64,000 nt of DNA, taken from contig JAVBJT010000003.1 in assembly GCA_031546845.1 (NCBI GenBank), positions 1 through 64,000 on the forward strand. Direction: 5' to 3'. A program made the position numbers and the translations under genes. The stretch's first letter is position 1; every line of letters starts with the position of its first letter. This DNA comes from Azoarcus sp031546845 (GTDB lineage: Bacteria > Pseudomonadota > Gammaproteobacteria > Burkholderiales > Rhodocyclaceae). Below are positions 9,666-18,306 of this stretch, in pieces. The notes under the pieces are model-generated. The model saw only the letters and a program-made list of their open reading frames with translations. It had not been told where the DNA came from and did no database searches.

Positions 9666-9812
9666 TCACTTGTGGAAACCGCCGCCGCCACCTGTCCCGT
9701 GATACCCCGAACCGTTGCTCCAACCACGATAACTATCGTTGAGTTCGGCATAGTTGTAGCTTGTGATGGTTGCGCTGACGATCAGGCAGTAGATGATGTA
9801 AAGGATACGCAT
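9666..9812 (-). CDS. Short membrane/secreted Gly-rich peptide (48 aa)
   Basis: An ATG at 9812 opens a 48-residue frame: an N-terminal hydrophobic segment (MRILYIIYCLIVSATITS), then Tyr/Ser/Gly-rich sequence ending GYHGTGGGGFHK. It starts 3 bases after the stop of the DUF4178 gene, so it looks like the last gene of that operon. The hydrophobic start is either a signal peptide or a single membrane span. Very short proteins of this kind are easily missed, and coding status is inferred from spacing and the coherent signal segment. Confidence 0.5.
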   Translation of the reverse strand: MRILYIIYCLIVSATITSYNYAELNDSYRGWSNGSGYHGTGGGGGFHK

Positions 9813-9815
9813 GCG

Positions 9816-11453
9816 TCAATCTTCTTCCGATGCACTCGGCTTGTTAAGCCAGGGTAACCATAGCAAGATGCAGCCGCAAATCATTGAGGCAGCATAATCA
9901 TCGAACCCAATTCGCGGAATACTCGGCAAATTGATGAGCAGGAGACCCGCGGTGAAAATGAGAGCAACCCGTGAACTTTTACTTGCACTATCGAATCCCT
10001 CTTTTTCTATCTTGGCAAGCTCGGGGCGACGGAACCAGGTTGCGATATCTTGTGCGGTTACAGAGCGGGAGCGGCTCCAGGTAATTTCATTTTCATAGCG
10101 TTCGCACGTCAGCTTGTCTTCATTGTTTTTAGAGGTTCCTTGATAATCAATGATATAGGTAATGTCGTTGGGCCGGATATGCCATGTGAAGGCGCCGGCC
10201 GCGTAAATGACCTGACTGCCGTATTCCCACTGCTTGTTGAAGGTCTGGCCTGACAGTCGAACCGACTCGCCGCGTTGCTCCCGGGATGGCCAGCCACTGA
10301 GTTCCGTTACCAGCTCCCAGCCTTCCTTGGTTTCAACGATCCAGCGGAAACCCTGCGCCGGGCTGTAGAGTAGATATTCGTACCAGGTAGAACTGCTGCC
10401 CTCCTCTCCCAACTCCTGACAGCGCATCAAGCCGATGAGCGTCCAGAGTTTGCCGCCGATCCTGGCCTGATCCCCCAGCTTGAGACTGCTGGCTTTGGCC
10501 TGTGCTTCACGCATGGCATGCACACCAAGCAGTTGCGCTTTATCCGCCGAAACATTCACATCCGCACGGCAGCTTGGGCATACGAGGTGGTGGGCTACAC
10601 CGGGGTACCAAACCAGTGAACCGCCGCACATCGGGCATTGCAGTGCATTCGCCTTGCCGCGCAGCTTGCCGGCACTCTCCTTGATTTGATCTTCTGTACG
10701 CAGTAGCTGGCAGCGCAGGTCTTCAAGGGTAACTCCCTGGCCGTAATACAGTTCTGGCTTATCGGGTTGCGGTTGTTCGATAGACGAGAACTTATCGCCA
10801 CCTTCCACCTTTCGGCCATTATCCTCGCTGTGCCCGAAGTCGATGGCGCGATCCCGGTCTGCTCCGGTGCCACTTATCGGCGGGCAATCCGTGTAGTCGA
10901 GTGTCAGGAAGTATTTACCCGCGCGGTAATCGGCCGCATAGGTGATCTGGTCCTCTTTCAGCGGAAACGGCAACTCGCCTTGTGCCTTGGTGCCAAGGTT
11001 TTTGGCGCTACGCACATCGGAAGCCACAAAGTCTTGATTGGCATACCAGACGGAGGCGTTCCCCGGTATCGTTTCAAGATAGGGCGGCGCCAGGGTGTAA
11101 TGCTTTTCCTTGAGTTGGGTAATGGTGTACTGCCCACCACTGTCCGACAGCCAACCGTCGTCGCCATCGTCGAAAAGCAGATACCACTCATTCCAGTAGC
11201 CACGGTCATACGCTTTCTGGAACCGGCCGATGACGGTGAATCCACGGGACTGATAGCGGCCGGTCGTGCCTATCTGGATAAGCGAATAATCTTCCAGGGC
11301 AACGGCAGCCTTGCCATTGTCGACGAACGTATTGTCCGCTTGGCGCAAAAGCATGCTGTGGCAGTACTCGCAAACCACCATGGCACTGGTGGCGCTACGC
11401 ACAGCGGTTTGTGCCCCGCAACTAGGGCAGGAAAGGTGGAAGATCGCGCTCAA
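9816..11453 (-). CDS. Zinc-ribbon DUF4178 protein with C-terminal membrane segments
   Basis: This 545-residue protein has two zinc-ribbon units: near residues 9-36 (LSCPSCGAQ and VCEYCHS), and again near the middle (LQCPMCGGS and VCPSCRAD). Each is followed by a DUF4178-type beta-rich domain, so the protein is an internal duplication. The C-terminus holds two hydrophobic helices (VALIFTAGLLLINLPS and CGCILLWLPWL), which anchor it in the membrane. DUF4178 proteins occur with SPFH, DUF350 and aminopropyltransferase genes in a membrane-linked module whose biochemical role is not settled. It lies 125 bases downstream of the SPFH gene on the same strand, with a strong hairpin between them. Confidence 0.82.
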   Translation of the reverse strand: MSAIFHLSCPSCGAQTAVRSATSAMVVCEYCHSMLLRQADNTFVDNGKAAVALEDYSLIQIGTTGRYQSRGFTVIGRFQKAYDRGYWNEWYLLFDDGDDGWLSDSGGQYTITQLKEKHYTLAPPYLETIPGNASVWYANQDFVASDVRSAKNLGTKAQGELPFPLKEDQITYAADYRAGKYFLTLDYTDCPPISGTGADRDRAIDFGHSEDNGRKVEGGDKFSSIEQPQPDKPELYYGQGVTLEDLRCQLLRTEDQIKESAGKLRGKANALQCPMCGGSLVWYPGVAHHLVCPSCRADVNVSADKAQLLGVHAMREAQAKASSLKLGDQARIGGKLWTLIGLMRCQELGEEGSSSTWYEYLLYSPAQGFRWIVETKEGWELVTELSGWPSREQRGESVRLSGQTFNKQWEYGSQVIYAAGAFTWHIRPNDITYIIDYQGTSKNNEDKLTCERYENEITWSRSRSVTAQDIATWFRRPELAKIEKEGFDSASKSSRVALIFTAGLLLINLPSIPRIGFDDYAASMICGCILLWLPWLNKPSASEED

Positions 11454-11548
11454 AATCCGTGTTCTCGCCGAAAAACGTTCTTTTAATGCTTTGGTATTGT
11501 TGTCTGACCCGTTCGGGTATTGCTTGAATCACGGGCTGTCATAGTCAT

Positions 11549-11570
11549 GGGCGGGCCGATTGGCCCGCCC
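11549..11570 (-). terminator. Perfect 9-bp hairpin between the SPFH and DUF4178 genes
   Basis: GGGCGGGCC, a 4-base loop and GGCCCGCCC form a perfect 9-bp stem 9 bases past the SPFH stop codon in the minus direction. No T-run follows, so it is not a classic intrinsic terminator. It could be an mRNA stabiliser or a partial attenuator that lowers expression of the DUF4178 gene relative to the upstream genes. Confidence 0.45.
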
Positions 11571-11578
11571 GCCGAAAA

Positions 11579-12610
11579 TCAGCCGATCAGTTTTTTCAGC
11601 ACTTCGGCCTTGGCAGTGTCATAGTCGGCTTGCGCGATCAATCCTTTGTCGAGCAATTCCTTCAATGTGGTCAGGCGCGCCTCCGGTGTTTCAGCGGCGC
11701 TCGGGACCGCCGCAGTCGCGACGGGAGCCGCCGCTGCGGCAGTGCCGGCCAGCCCGGCACGCATTGCATCGCTCATGATCTGCCCCATCCCGACGCCGGC
11801 AGCCAGCCCCGCGCCAATACCGGCGATGCCGCCTTCGTTCTGCGCCGCCAGCGGCAGGCTGTTGGCCACCTGATATTGGGTGAACCTGCCCATATCGCCG
11901 ACCATGCCCATGGATATCCGCGTGTCGATGGCTTTCTGCAACTCTTCCGGCAGCGAAATATTCTCGACGACGAAGGCGTCCAGCAACAAACCATAGCGGT
12001 CGAATGCCGGCACCATGGCTTCGTTTATCTTCTGCGACAGCAGGCTTTGGTTGCCGGCCATGTCGAGGAAGGGAATTTCCGAGCTGCCCAGCGTCGAGGT
12101 CATGGTGGTGACCACGAGGTTGCGCAACTGCTCATCCAGCGTGTCGCGCGTATATTCCTCGCGTGTGCCACTGATCTCGGTGTAGAACTTCTTCGGGTCG
12201 GCAATTTTGTAGGAATACATGCCGAAGGCGCGCAGCCGCACCATGCCGAAATCCTTGTCGCGAATCGTGATGGGTTGCGCCGTGCCCCATTTGCGGCTCA
12301 GTTGCAGACGGGTGCTGAAGAAATACACGTCGGACTTGAAGGGGGACTCGAACAGCTTGTCCCAATTCTTCAGATAGGTCAGCACCGGCAGGGTATTCGT
12401 GGTCAGCTTGTAGGTGCCGGGGCCGAAAACGTCCGCGATTTTCCCTTCGTCCACGAACATCGCCATCTGCGATTCGCGCACGGTCAGGCTCGCGCCGTTC
12501 TGGATTTCCATATCCTGCATCGGAAAGCGCCAGGCCAGCACGCCATCCTCGTCCTCGGTCCAGTGCAGGATGTCGATAAACTGTTTCTTGATAAAGTCCA
12601 TCAGAGCCAT
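11579..12610 (-). CDS. SPFH/Band-7 domain protein with C-terminal SHOCT domain
   Basis: This 343-residue protein begins MALMDFIKKQFIDILHW and continues with an SPFH core (residues ~25-240: SQMAMFVDEGKIADVFGPG, then YFFSTRLQLSRKWGT). A Gly/Ala-rich linker follows, and the end is a short SHOCT domain (LTTLKELLDKGLIAQADYD) of about 30 residues. It resembles the YdjI-like/virion-core-like branch of SPFH proteins, which scaffold membrane microdomains. It is cytoplasmic or peripheral, since no membrane span is visible. It follows DUF350 by about 24 bases, so the two are in one operon, and its partners nearby (DUF4178, aminopropyltransferase) are the usual ones. Confidence 0.88.
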   Translation of the reverse strand: MALMDFIKKQFIDILHWTEDEDGVLAWRFPMQDMEIQNGASLTVRESQMAMFVDEGKIADVFGPGTYKLTTNTLPVLTYLKNWDKLFESPFKSDVYFFSTRLQLSRKWGTAQPITIRDKDFGMVRLRAFGMYSYKIADPKKFYTEISGTREEYTRDTLDEQLRNLVVTTMTSTLGSSEIPFLDMAGNQSLLSQKINEAMVPAFDRYGLLLDAFVVENISLPEELQKAIDTRISMGMVGDMGRFTQYQVANSLPLAAQNEGGIAGIGAGLAAGVGMGQIMSDAMRAGLAGTAAAAAPVATAAVPSAAETPEARLTTLKELLDKGLIAQADYDTAKAEVLKKLIG

Positions 12611-12634
12611 GACGCGAAACTCCAGATCAAGTGG

Positions 12635-13030
12635 TCAATACTGGCAGGCGGCGCTGATGATGCCGACCGCCACCGAGATGGCGCCAAACAGGCCGCCGAC
12701 CGCGATATTGTTGTTTTCCAACGCCTCCCCGGCATCGGGAACCAGACGCGTGGCGCCCCAGTAGGCCAGCAACTGGATAACGGCGGCGCACACCGCCCAG
12801 AAGGCGAACATGATGAGATCGTTACTGTGCAAAACGCTGGAGGCGATCGAGAGTGAGAAGCCGATCGTGGCGCCGCCCAGCGATAACGCCGCCGCCGCGC
12901 CGCCCTCACGGATGAGGCGGAGTTCGCTGATGGGGGTGATCCGCTCGTACAGCACAAGGAACAGGACAAGCATGATCAATCCCGCCCCCAAGTAAAGCAG
13001 ATAGCTCAACAGTTGCTGTGTAATTGCCAT
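12635..13030 (-). CDS. DUF350 family membrane protein
   Basis: A 131-residue protein with four hydrophobic segments (LLSYLLYLGAGLIMLVLFLV; ALSLGGATIGFSLSIAS; LIMFAFWAVCAAVIQLLAYW; IAVGGLFGAISVAVGIISA). The Gly-rich second and fourth helices are typical of DUF350, a small integral inner-membrane family. It is the first gene of the minus-strand operon and lies head to head with the aminopropyltransferase gene. DUF350 is repeatedly found with these partners; its function is unknown, and a channel or sensor role is only speculation. Confidence 0.85.
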   Translation of the reverse strand: MAITQQLLSYLLYLGAGLIMLVLFLVLYERITPISELRLIREGGAAAALSLGGATIGFSLSIASSVLHSNDLIMFAFWAVCAAVIQLLAYWGATRLVPDAGEALENNNIAVGGLFGAISVAVGIISAACQY

Positions 13031-13171
13031 GAAGCGTCCTTCATTATTCTGAAATCAAGAGCACATGCCTGGCCGATTATAAATGGCCATGCACAAGCCG
13101 CGTGTACATACAATATGCGGTTTATCTATCGGGTGCCTCGGCAGCGCCGACTTTCGCGGCAGCCCCAATAT

Positions 13172-14680
13172 ATGCACAACCGCCTGCTCATCGTCTCCGT
13201 TTTTATCGTAGCTTCCTGCGGTCTGGCTTATGAGCTGATCGCCGGAGCTCTGGCGAGCTACCTGCTGGGCGATTCCGTACTGCAGTTTTCATCCATCATC
13301 GGCTGCTACCTTTTCGCCATGGGCGTAGGGTCGCACCTGTCCCGCTACGTTGACGACGACGATACCTTGGCGCGTTTCATCGACGTGGAGTTGCTGGTGG
13401 GGCTGATCGGCGGCATCTCCGCATTAACGCTGTTCGTCATTTTCGGCTGGCTGTCGACACCGTTCCGCACCGTACTCTATGCGCTGGTGTTCGTTATCGG
13501 GGTGCTTGTCGGCATGGAGATTCCGCTGGTCATGCGAATTCTCAACAGCCGTCAGGAAGCGTTCCGCGAGATGGTCAGCCGCGTATTGACCTTTGATTAT
13601 CTAGGGGCGCTAGCCGTATCGCTGCTGTTTCCGCTGGTGCTGGCTCCTCGGCTGGGGCTGGCGCGCACGGGCTTGCTGTTCGGCATCCTCAACGTCGGCG
13701 TGGCGCTGGTGGCCATCCGGGCATTCCGCGCCGATCTGAAACGCCCCGGCTGGCTGGAGGCTCGCGCGCTGGGCGTACTGCTGCTGGCGACCGGCTTCGG
13801 CTATGCAGAACGCGTGACCAGTTGGTCGGAACAGGGTGTGCTGGGCGATCAGGTGGTGTATTCAAAGACTACACCGTATCAGCGGTTGGTGATCACCCGC
13901 TGGCTTGACGACACGCGCCTGTTCATCAACGGCAATCTGCAATTCTCCTCGCGCGACGAGCACCGTTATCACGAAGCATTGATCCATCCGGCGATGCAGG
14001 CGTTACCCGCCGCACGCCACGTACTCCTGCTGGGCGGCGGCGACGGGCTGGCGGCACGCGAACTGCTCAAGTACGGCCGCCTGGAGAGCATTACCCTGGT
14101 CGACCTCGATCCGGAAATGACGGAATTGTTTTCCACCGCGCCGGATCTGACGGCGCTCAATCAACACGCATTGACTGACAAACGGCTCACGGTGGTCAAT
14201 GCCGATGCCGCGCAATGGCTGGAAAACAACGATGGCGTCTATGATCTGGTCGTTATCGATTTGCCCGACCCTTCCAGTTTCGCGCTCGGCAAACTTTATT
14301 CCGTGCCGATGTATCAGCAAGTAGCACGGCATTTATCCGAAAACGGTTATATGGTCGTGCAATCGACCTCCCCCTACTACGCACCGCATGCTTTCTGGTG
14401 CGTGGTGGCGACACTGCGCGCGGCGGGATTTCACACTTGGCCGTATCACAACTATGTGCCGTCGTTCGGTGAATGGGGGTATGTTCTGGCCGGCAAACAG
14501 GATCGCTTCGTGGTGCCCGCGCACTATGACGTGCCAACGCGCTTCCTCGATGCCGAAGCGACCCGGCTGATGTTCAGCTTTCCGCCCGATATGAAAGCGC
14601 CCGATGTCGAGCCGAATTATCTGAATACCCAGGCACTGGTGCGGTATTTCGAGCAGGACTGGCATAACGCCATCCGCTGA
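13172..14680 (+). CDS. Membrane-bound spermidine-synthase-like aminopropyltransferase
   Basis: The ATG at 13172 gives 502 residues beginning directly with the membrane part. The frame is open to 13013, with another ATG at 13115, but that would run into the divergent DUF350 start. The N-terminal half has about six or seven transmembrane helices. The C-terminal half is a Rossmann-fold aminopropyltransferase: YQRLVITRW, the SAM-binding LLLGGGDG at bases ~14,024-14,047, TLVDLDPEM, and YDLVVIDLPDPSS. The family transfers aminopropyl groups from decarboxylated SAM to polyamines. These membrane-fused versions may act on an unusual substrate. The flavin oxidoreductase follows 23 bases later, giving a two-gene operon that diverges from DUF350/SPFH/DUF4178. 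Confidence 0.87.
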   Translation: MHNRLLIVSVFIVASCGLAYELIAGALASYLLGDSVLQFSSIIGCYLFAMGVGSHLSRYVDDDDTLARFIDVELLVGLIGGISALTLFVIFGWLSTPFRTVLYALVFVIGVLVGMEIPLVMRILNSRQEAFREMVSRVLTFDYLGALAVSLLFPLVLAPRLGLARTGLLFGILNVGVALVAIRAFRADLKRPGWLEARALGVLLLATGFGYAERVTSWSEQGVLGDQVVYSKTTPYQRLVITRWLDDTRLFINGNLQFSSRDEHRYHEALIHPAMQALPAARHVLLLGGGDGLAARELLKYGRLESITLVDLDPEMTELFSTAPDLTALNQHALTDKRLTVVNADAAQWLENNDGVYDLVVIDLPDPSSFALGKLYSVPMYQQVARHLSENGYMVVQSTSPYYAPHAFWCVVATLRAAGFHTWPYHNYVPSFGEWGYVLAGKQDRFVVPAHYDVPTRFLDAEATRLMFSFPPDMKAPDVEPNYLNTQALVRYFEQDWHNAIR

Positions 14681-14703
14681 ATTCCGCAGCCCTGACAATC
14701 GCC

Positions 14704-16416
14704 ATGAAAAATAACCGCTTGTCTTGCTTGAGCCGCCGTCGATTGCTCGGCGCAGGGTTGGGAGCCGGACTGAGCGCCGGTTTGCAGATAGGGAGAGGGA
14801 CGATGCTGGGCGCCGGTGCGGCGGTTGCGCTGCCGGGTTGCCATAATTTTTGGCCATCGGCAGCACACGTGACGGTTTCCCGCCCAGGCATGGCTCTAGG
14901 GCATGTTTTGCGTGACAGCAGTAGTTGGCCGCCGCCGTCGGCCCAGTGGTCGTGCGATCTGTTGATCGCCGGAAGCGGCGCGGCGGCGCTGACCGCCGCC
15001 TGGAAACTCTCGTGCGAAGGCCGGCGTGATTTCGTACTTATCGAAGGCCCGGAACCAAACGGCAATAATGCCGGGACGGTCGATGGCGAACTGCGCTATC
15101 CGACGGGCGCGCATTATCTGGCGTTACCTTCGTTGGAGTCGCTGCATATGCGCGAACTCCTGGCCGATCTTGGCATTCTGCACGGCGACCCGGCCGCGGA
15201 ACGGCCGGGGTACGACGAACGCATCCTCGTGCATGCGCCGGAAGAACGGCTGCTACGTGATGGAACCTGGCAAGAAGAGATGCTGCCGGCGGAGGATGCC
15301 GACACTCGCCGCTTTTTTGCCTTTGCCGCGTCTTTGGCACACATGCGGGGGGACGATGGCCGCCGGTTGTTCGCCATTCCGCTCGCGCTTTCCTCGCAAG
15401 ATGCCGCGTGGCGCGCGCTTGACCGGCAAACGTTCGCCCAATGGCTGGCGGCTAACGATTATCGCTCGGACAATCTGCTTTGGTATCTCGACTATTGTTG
15501 TCGCGACGATTATGGGCAGGGCTGCGCGCATGTTTCAGCCTGGGCCGGGCTGCATTATTTTGCCAGCCGCGGCGGTCAGGCGCGGCATGCCGAAAATGGC
15601 GCCGTGCTTACCTGGCCGGATGGGTTGGCCAGTCTGTCGCAACTGATGCGTTCACGTATCGCATTGCAAAGATCGTCGGCGCTGCGCCCGGAGGGCAGTG
15701 GTCCGCGCGCCATGAACGGCGTTGTACTGCGCATGAGCGAACAGCGTAATGGGGTCGATATCCTGCTGGGGGTTTTCGATGGCGAACGCTTGAAAACCGT
15801 CCAGATAAAAGCGGCGCGGGCGATTTGCGCCATGCCGTTGTATATTGCCTCGCACGTCGTGCAAGGACTGGCGGAGCGAGGCTTTGAAGCCGAACGGCAT
15901 ATGCCGGTTTATGCGCCCTGGCTGGTGTCGAATTTTGTGTTCGACCGTTTCCCACGAGAAAAAAGCGGCGCGCCATTATCATGGGATAACGTGGTACAGG
16001 GCGGAAAAGGTTTGGGATATATCGTGTCCACTCATCAACTGATCCGCGTGGCCCGTCCCCCGCAAACCTCGTTTACCGCCTATCGCGCGCTCGATCACGA
16101 TACCCCCAACGTAGTCCGTACCATGTTGCAAACGGCAAGCGACGAAACGTTGCTGGAAATGGCGGCGGCGGATCTGGAACTGGCCTATGGTAAAGCGCTG
16201 TGGCCGTACCTTTCCCATGCGGCCATCACGGTGCGCGGTCATGCCATAGCGTCGCCGCAGCCGGGGTATCTGCACAATGACGGGTTGCTTGCATTGCGCG
16301 AAGGCGGTTCACGCCTGTTGTTTGCCCATGCCGACCTATCCGGCTATTCCGTGTTCGAAGAAGCGGCCTGGTGGGGATACCAAGCAGCCAAACGGTTGCT
16401 CCAGTCTTATAGCTAA
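14704..16416 (+). CDS. Tat-exported FAD-dependent amine-oxidase-like oxidoreductase
   Basis: This 570-residue protein has an N-terminal twin-arginine signal (LSRRRLLGAG), a Gly/Ala-rich hydrophobic core and a Cys (ALPGC) that may be a lipobox. A dinucleotide-binding motif lies at about residues 85-100 (LLIAGSGAAALTAAW), followed by a FAD-binding acidic strand end (FVLIEGPEP). The C-terminal part (FAHADLSGYSVFEEAAWWG) matches the terminal FAD-contact region of flavin amine oxidases and phytoene-desaturase-like enzymes. Export in folded form fits a cofactor-bearing periplasmic enzyme. It follows the aminopropyltransferase by 23 bases, so it may oxidise a polyamine-type product; that substrate is inferred from context only. 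Confidence 0.8.
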   Translation: MKNNRLSCLSRRRLLGAGLGAGLSAGLQIGRGTMLGAGAAVALPGCHNFWPSAAHVTVSRPGMALGHVLRDSSSWPPPSAQWSCDLLIAGSGAAALTAAWKLSCEGRRDFVLIEGPEPNGNNAGTVDGELRYPTGAHYLALPSLESLHMRELLADLGILHGDPAAERPGYDERILVHAPEERLLRDGTWQEEMLPAEDADTRRFFAFAASLAHMRGDDGRRLFAIPLALSSQDAAWRALDRQTFAQWLAANDYRSDNLLWYLDYCCRDDYGQGCAHVSAWAGLHYFASRGGQARHAENGAVLTWPDGLASLSQLMRSRIALQRSSALRPEGSGPRAMNGVVLRMSEQRNGVDILLGVFDGERLKTVQIKAARAICAMPLYIASHVVQGLAERGFEAERHMPVYAPWLVSNFVFDRFPREKSGAPLSWDNVVQGGKGLGYIVSTHQLIRVARPPQTSFTAYRALDHDTPNVVRTMLQTASDETLLEMAAADLELAYGKALWPYLSHAAITVRGHAIASPQPGYLHNDGLLALREGGSRLLFAHADLSGYSVFEEAAWWGYQAAKRLLQSYS

Positions 16417-16423
16417 CGGATTC

Positions 16424-17359
16424 TTACAGCAATACATCCTTTGAAATACCGCGCCGCTTCAAAATACGGCGCAGTTGCCCAAGAGCCTCAAGCTGGATCT
16501 GGCGCACTCGTTCGCGCGTCAGGTCCAGGCGGACAGCAAGCTCCTCCAAGGTCATCAGTTCGCATTCATCGATGCCGTAGCGGTGGCGAATAACCAGACG
16601 TTGCTTGTCGTTGAGCATATCGATCCAAAGATGGATCAAGTTTTCGATCTCAGCGGTATGAATTTGAGATTCCGGCGTTTCCGCGCGGTCGTCGGCCAGC
16701 GATTCGCCGATCGACAAATTAGGATCGATATCCAGTGGCGCGTCGAGCGATGCGGTGTGCTCACTCAAGGTCAGTATCGCCCGGACATCCTCCACGGATT
16801 TTTCCAGCCGCAGGGCGATTTCCTCTAGGTTCGACTCCCCGTTGGATGCTGCCTCAATGCGGCGTTGCGCGCGTAAAACCTGATTCAATTCCTTGACTAC
16901 GTGAACCGGCAAACGGATCGTCCGCGACTGGTTCATGATGGCTCGCTCGATATTTTGGCGAATCCACCAAGTCGCGTAGGTGGAAAAACGGAAACCACGC
17001 TCGGGGTCGAATTTTTCCAGCGCGTGCATAAGGCCGAGATTGCCTTCTTCGACCAGATCGAGCAGTGGGATACCCCGATTGAGGTAATGCTTGGCAATAT
17101 TGACGACGAGTCGCAAATTGCGCTCGATCATCTTTTGCCGCGCCTCGAAATCGCCGATGCGCACCCGCCGCGCAAGCGTCACCTCTTCTTCGGCGGAAAG
17201 CAGAGGGTTGGCACCGATTTCGTTCAGATAAATCTGCGTGACGTCGCAGAAAAAATCCTCTTCGACCACCGGCGTCTGGCTTTCGACTAAAGCCTCCGCG
17301 TCAGGGGGAAGATCCGGTCCGTGGCTGTCAAATTCGTCAGAGCTAACCGGTTCTTCCAT
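16424..17359 (-). CDS. rpoS: RNA polymerase sigma factor RpoS (stationary-phase sigma)
   Basis: This 311-residue group-2 sigma-70 factor has region 1.2 (QIYLNEIGANPLLSAEEE), region 2 with MIERNLRLVVNIAKHYL, DLVEEGNLGLMHALEKFDP and STYATWWIRQNIERAI, region 3, and the region 4 helix-turn-helix TLEELAVRLDLTRERVRQ. The short acidic N-terminus without a long region 1.1 is typical of RpoS. It steers RNA polymerase to general stress and stationary-phase promoters. Its position right after nlpD (11 bases) in surE-pcm-nlpD-rpoS order is the classic arrangement; in relatives the main rpoS promoter lies inside nlpD. Confidence 0.96.
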   Translation of the reverse strand: MEEPVSSDEFDSHGPDLPPDAEALVESQTPVVEEDFFCDVTQIYLNEIGANPLLSAEEEVTLARRVRIGDFEARQKMIERNLRLVVNIAKHYLNRGIPLLDLVEEGNLGLMHALEKFDPERGFRFSTYATWWIRQNIERAIMNQSRTIRLPVHVVKELNQVLRAQRRIEAASNGESNLEEIALRLEKSVEDVRAILTLSEHTASLDAPLDIDPNLSIGESLADDRAETPESQIHTAEIENLIHLWIDMLNDKQRLVIRHRYGIDECELMTLEELAVRLDLTRERVRQIQLEALGQLRRILKRRGISKDVLL

Positions 17360-17370
17360 GTGCCACCTCG

Positions 17371-18306
17371 TCAGCGTGCAGGCAGGTATTTCATCGGATC
17401 TACTGGACGTCCCTGCTTGCGGATTTCGAAATGCAACTTAGGTCGATCTGTATCGGTGCTGCCCAATTCGGCAATCTTTTGCCCTTTTGTGACAGCATCC
17501 CCTTCCTTGACCAACAACTGCTGGTTGTGCGCATACGCGGTGAGATAGTTCGACTCGTGCTTGATAATGACGAGCTTCCCATACCCGCGCAGACCACTAC
17601 CCGCGTACGCCACCTTCCCCGCCGCCGAGGCCAGAACCGGGTCACCTGGATTACCGGCGATATCGACCCCTTTGTTCGTCGCCTCGTTGAACCCCGCGAG
17701 CACACGCCCTTTCGCCGGCCATAACCATTCCCCTTCCGCCGCCTCTCCCCCTTTGGCTGGCTCACCTTTTGTAGACGGTGTAGCGGGCGGTACGTTCTCA
17801 ACCGGCGTTGCCGGCGGCTCCACCGGCGGTGTCGGCTGCGGCTGAAGGCGAGCCCAGGCCTCATCGCTGTAAGCTTGCTTTCCTCCTAATGGCCCCTGTT
17901 TGATCGCGGCGCCCGGCATCGGTTCGATGGAAGGCGACGGTGCTACCACAACCGGCTCCGGCGATACCGGGAGTGGCGTCGCTACAGCCACATCCGTCGC
18001 GCCAACTTGCGATGCGATCCGCAATTCCTGCCCCACCTGGATCTGATTGGGGTCGCCAAGGTTGTTCCACTGCACGAGATCGCGCACACTCTGCCCGTAT
18101 TGACGCGAAATACTGAGCAAGGTTTCCCCCTGGCGCACGATATGAATATCCTGCCGTGGCATCGCCGCTGCCGGTGGTGCGGATGCGGCGCCGCTGCCGT
18201 CACGCACGGGCGCGGGCGCCTTCGATGCGCAACCGCCAAGCAAGCCGGCCACAAGCACTAAACCGAGCAGAAAAGTGTTTTTACTGATTCGCACTGGATC
18301 GTTCAT
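17371..18306 (-). CDS. nlpD: NlpD-like LysM / degenerate M23 lipoprotein
   Basis: The start is set at the ATG (18306) that overlaps the pcm stop as ATGA, giving 311 residues with a lipoprotein signal (LGLVLVAGLLGGC). A LysM peptidoglycan-binding domain follows (VRQGETLLSISRQYG to QVGQELRI), then a Pro-rich linker and an M23/LytM domain (GVDIAGNPGDPVLASAAGKV to LHFEIRKQGRPVDP). The first zinc-ligand His of active M23 enzymes is replaced (NKGVDIAG). This matches NlpD, which does not cleave wall itself but activates amidases such as AmiC during daughter-cell separation. The upstream frame extension to 18351 lacks any function. Confidence 0.93.
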   Translation of the reverse strand: MNDPVRISKNTFLLGLVLVAGLLGGCASKAPAPVRDGSGAASAPPAAAMPRQDIHIVRQGETLLSISRQYGQSVRDLVQWNNLGDPNQIQVGQELRIASQVGATDVAVATPLPVSPEPVVVAPSPSIEPMPGAAIKQGPLGGKQAYSDEAWARLQPQPTPPVEPPATPVENVPPATPSTKGEPAKGGEAAEGEWLWPAKGRVLAGFNEATNKGVDIAGNPGDPVLASAAGKVAYAGSGLRGYGKLVIIKHESNYLTAYAHNQQLLVKEGDAVTKGQKIAELGSTDTDRPKLHFEIRKQGRPVDPMKYLPAR

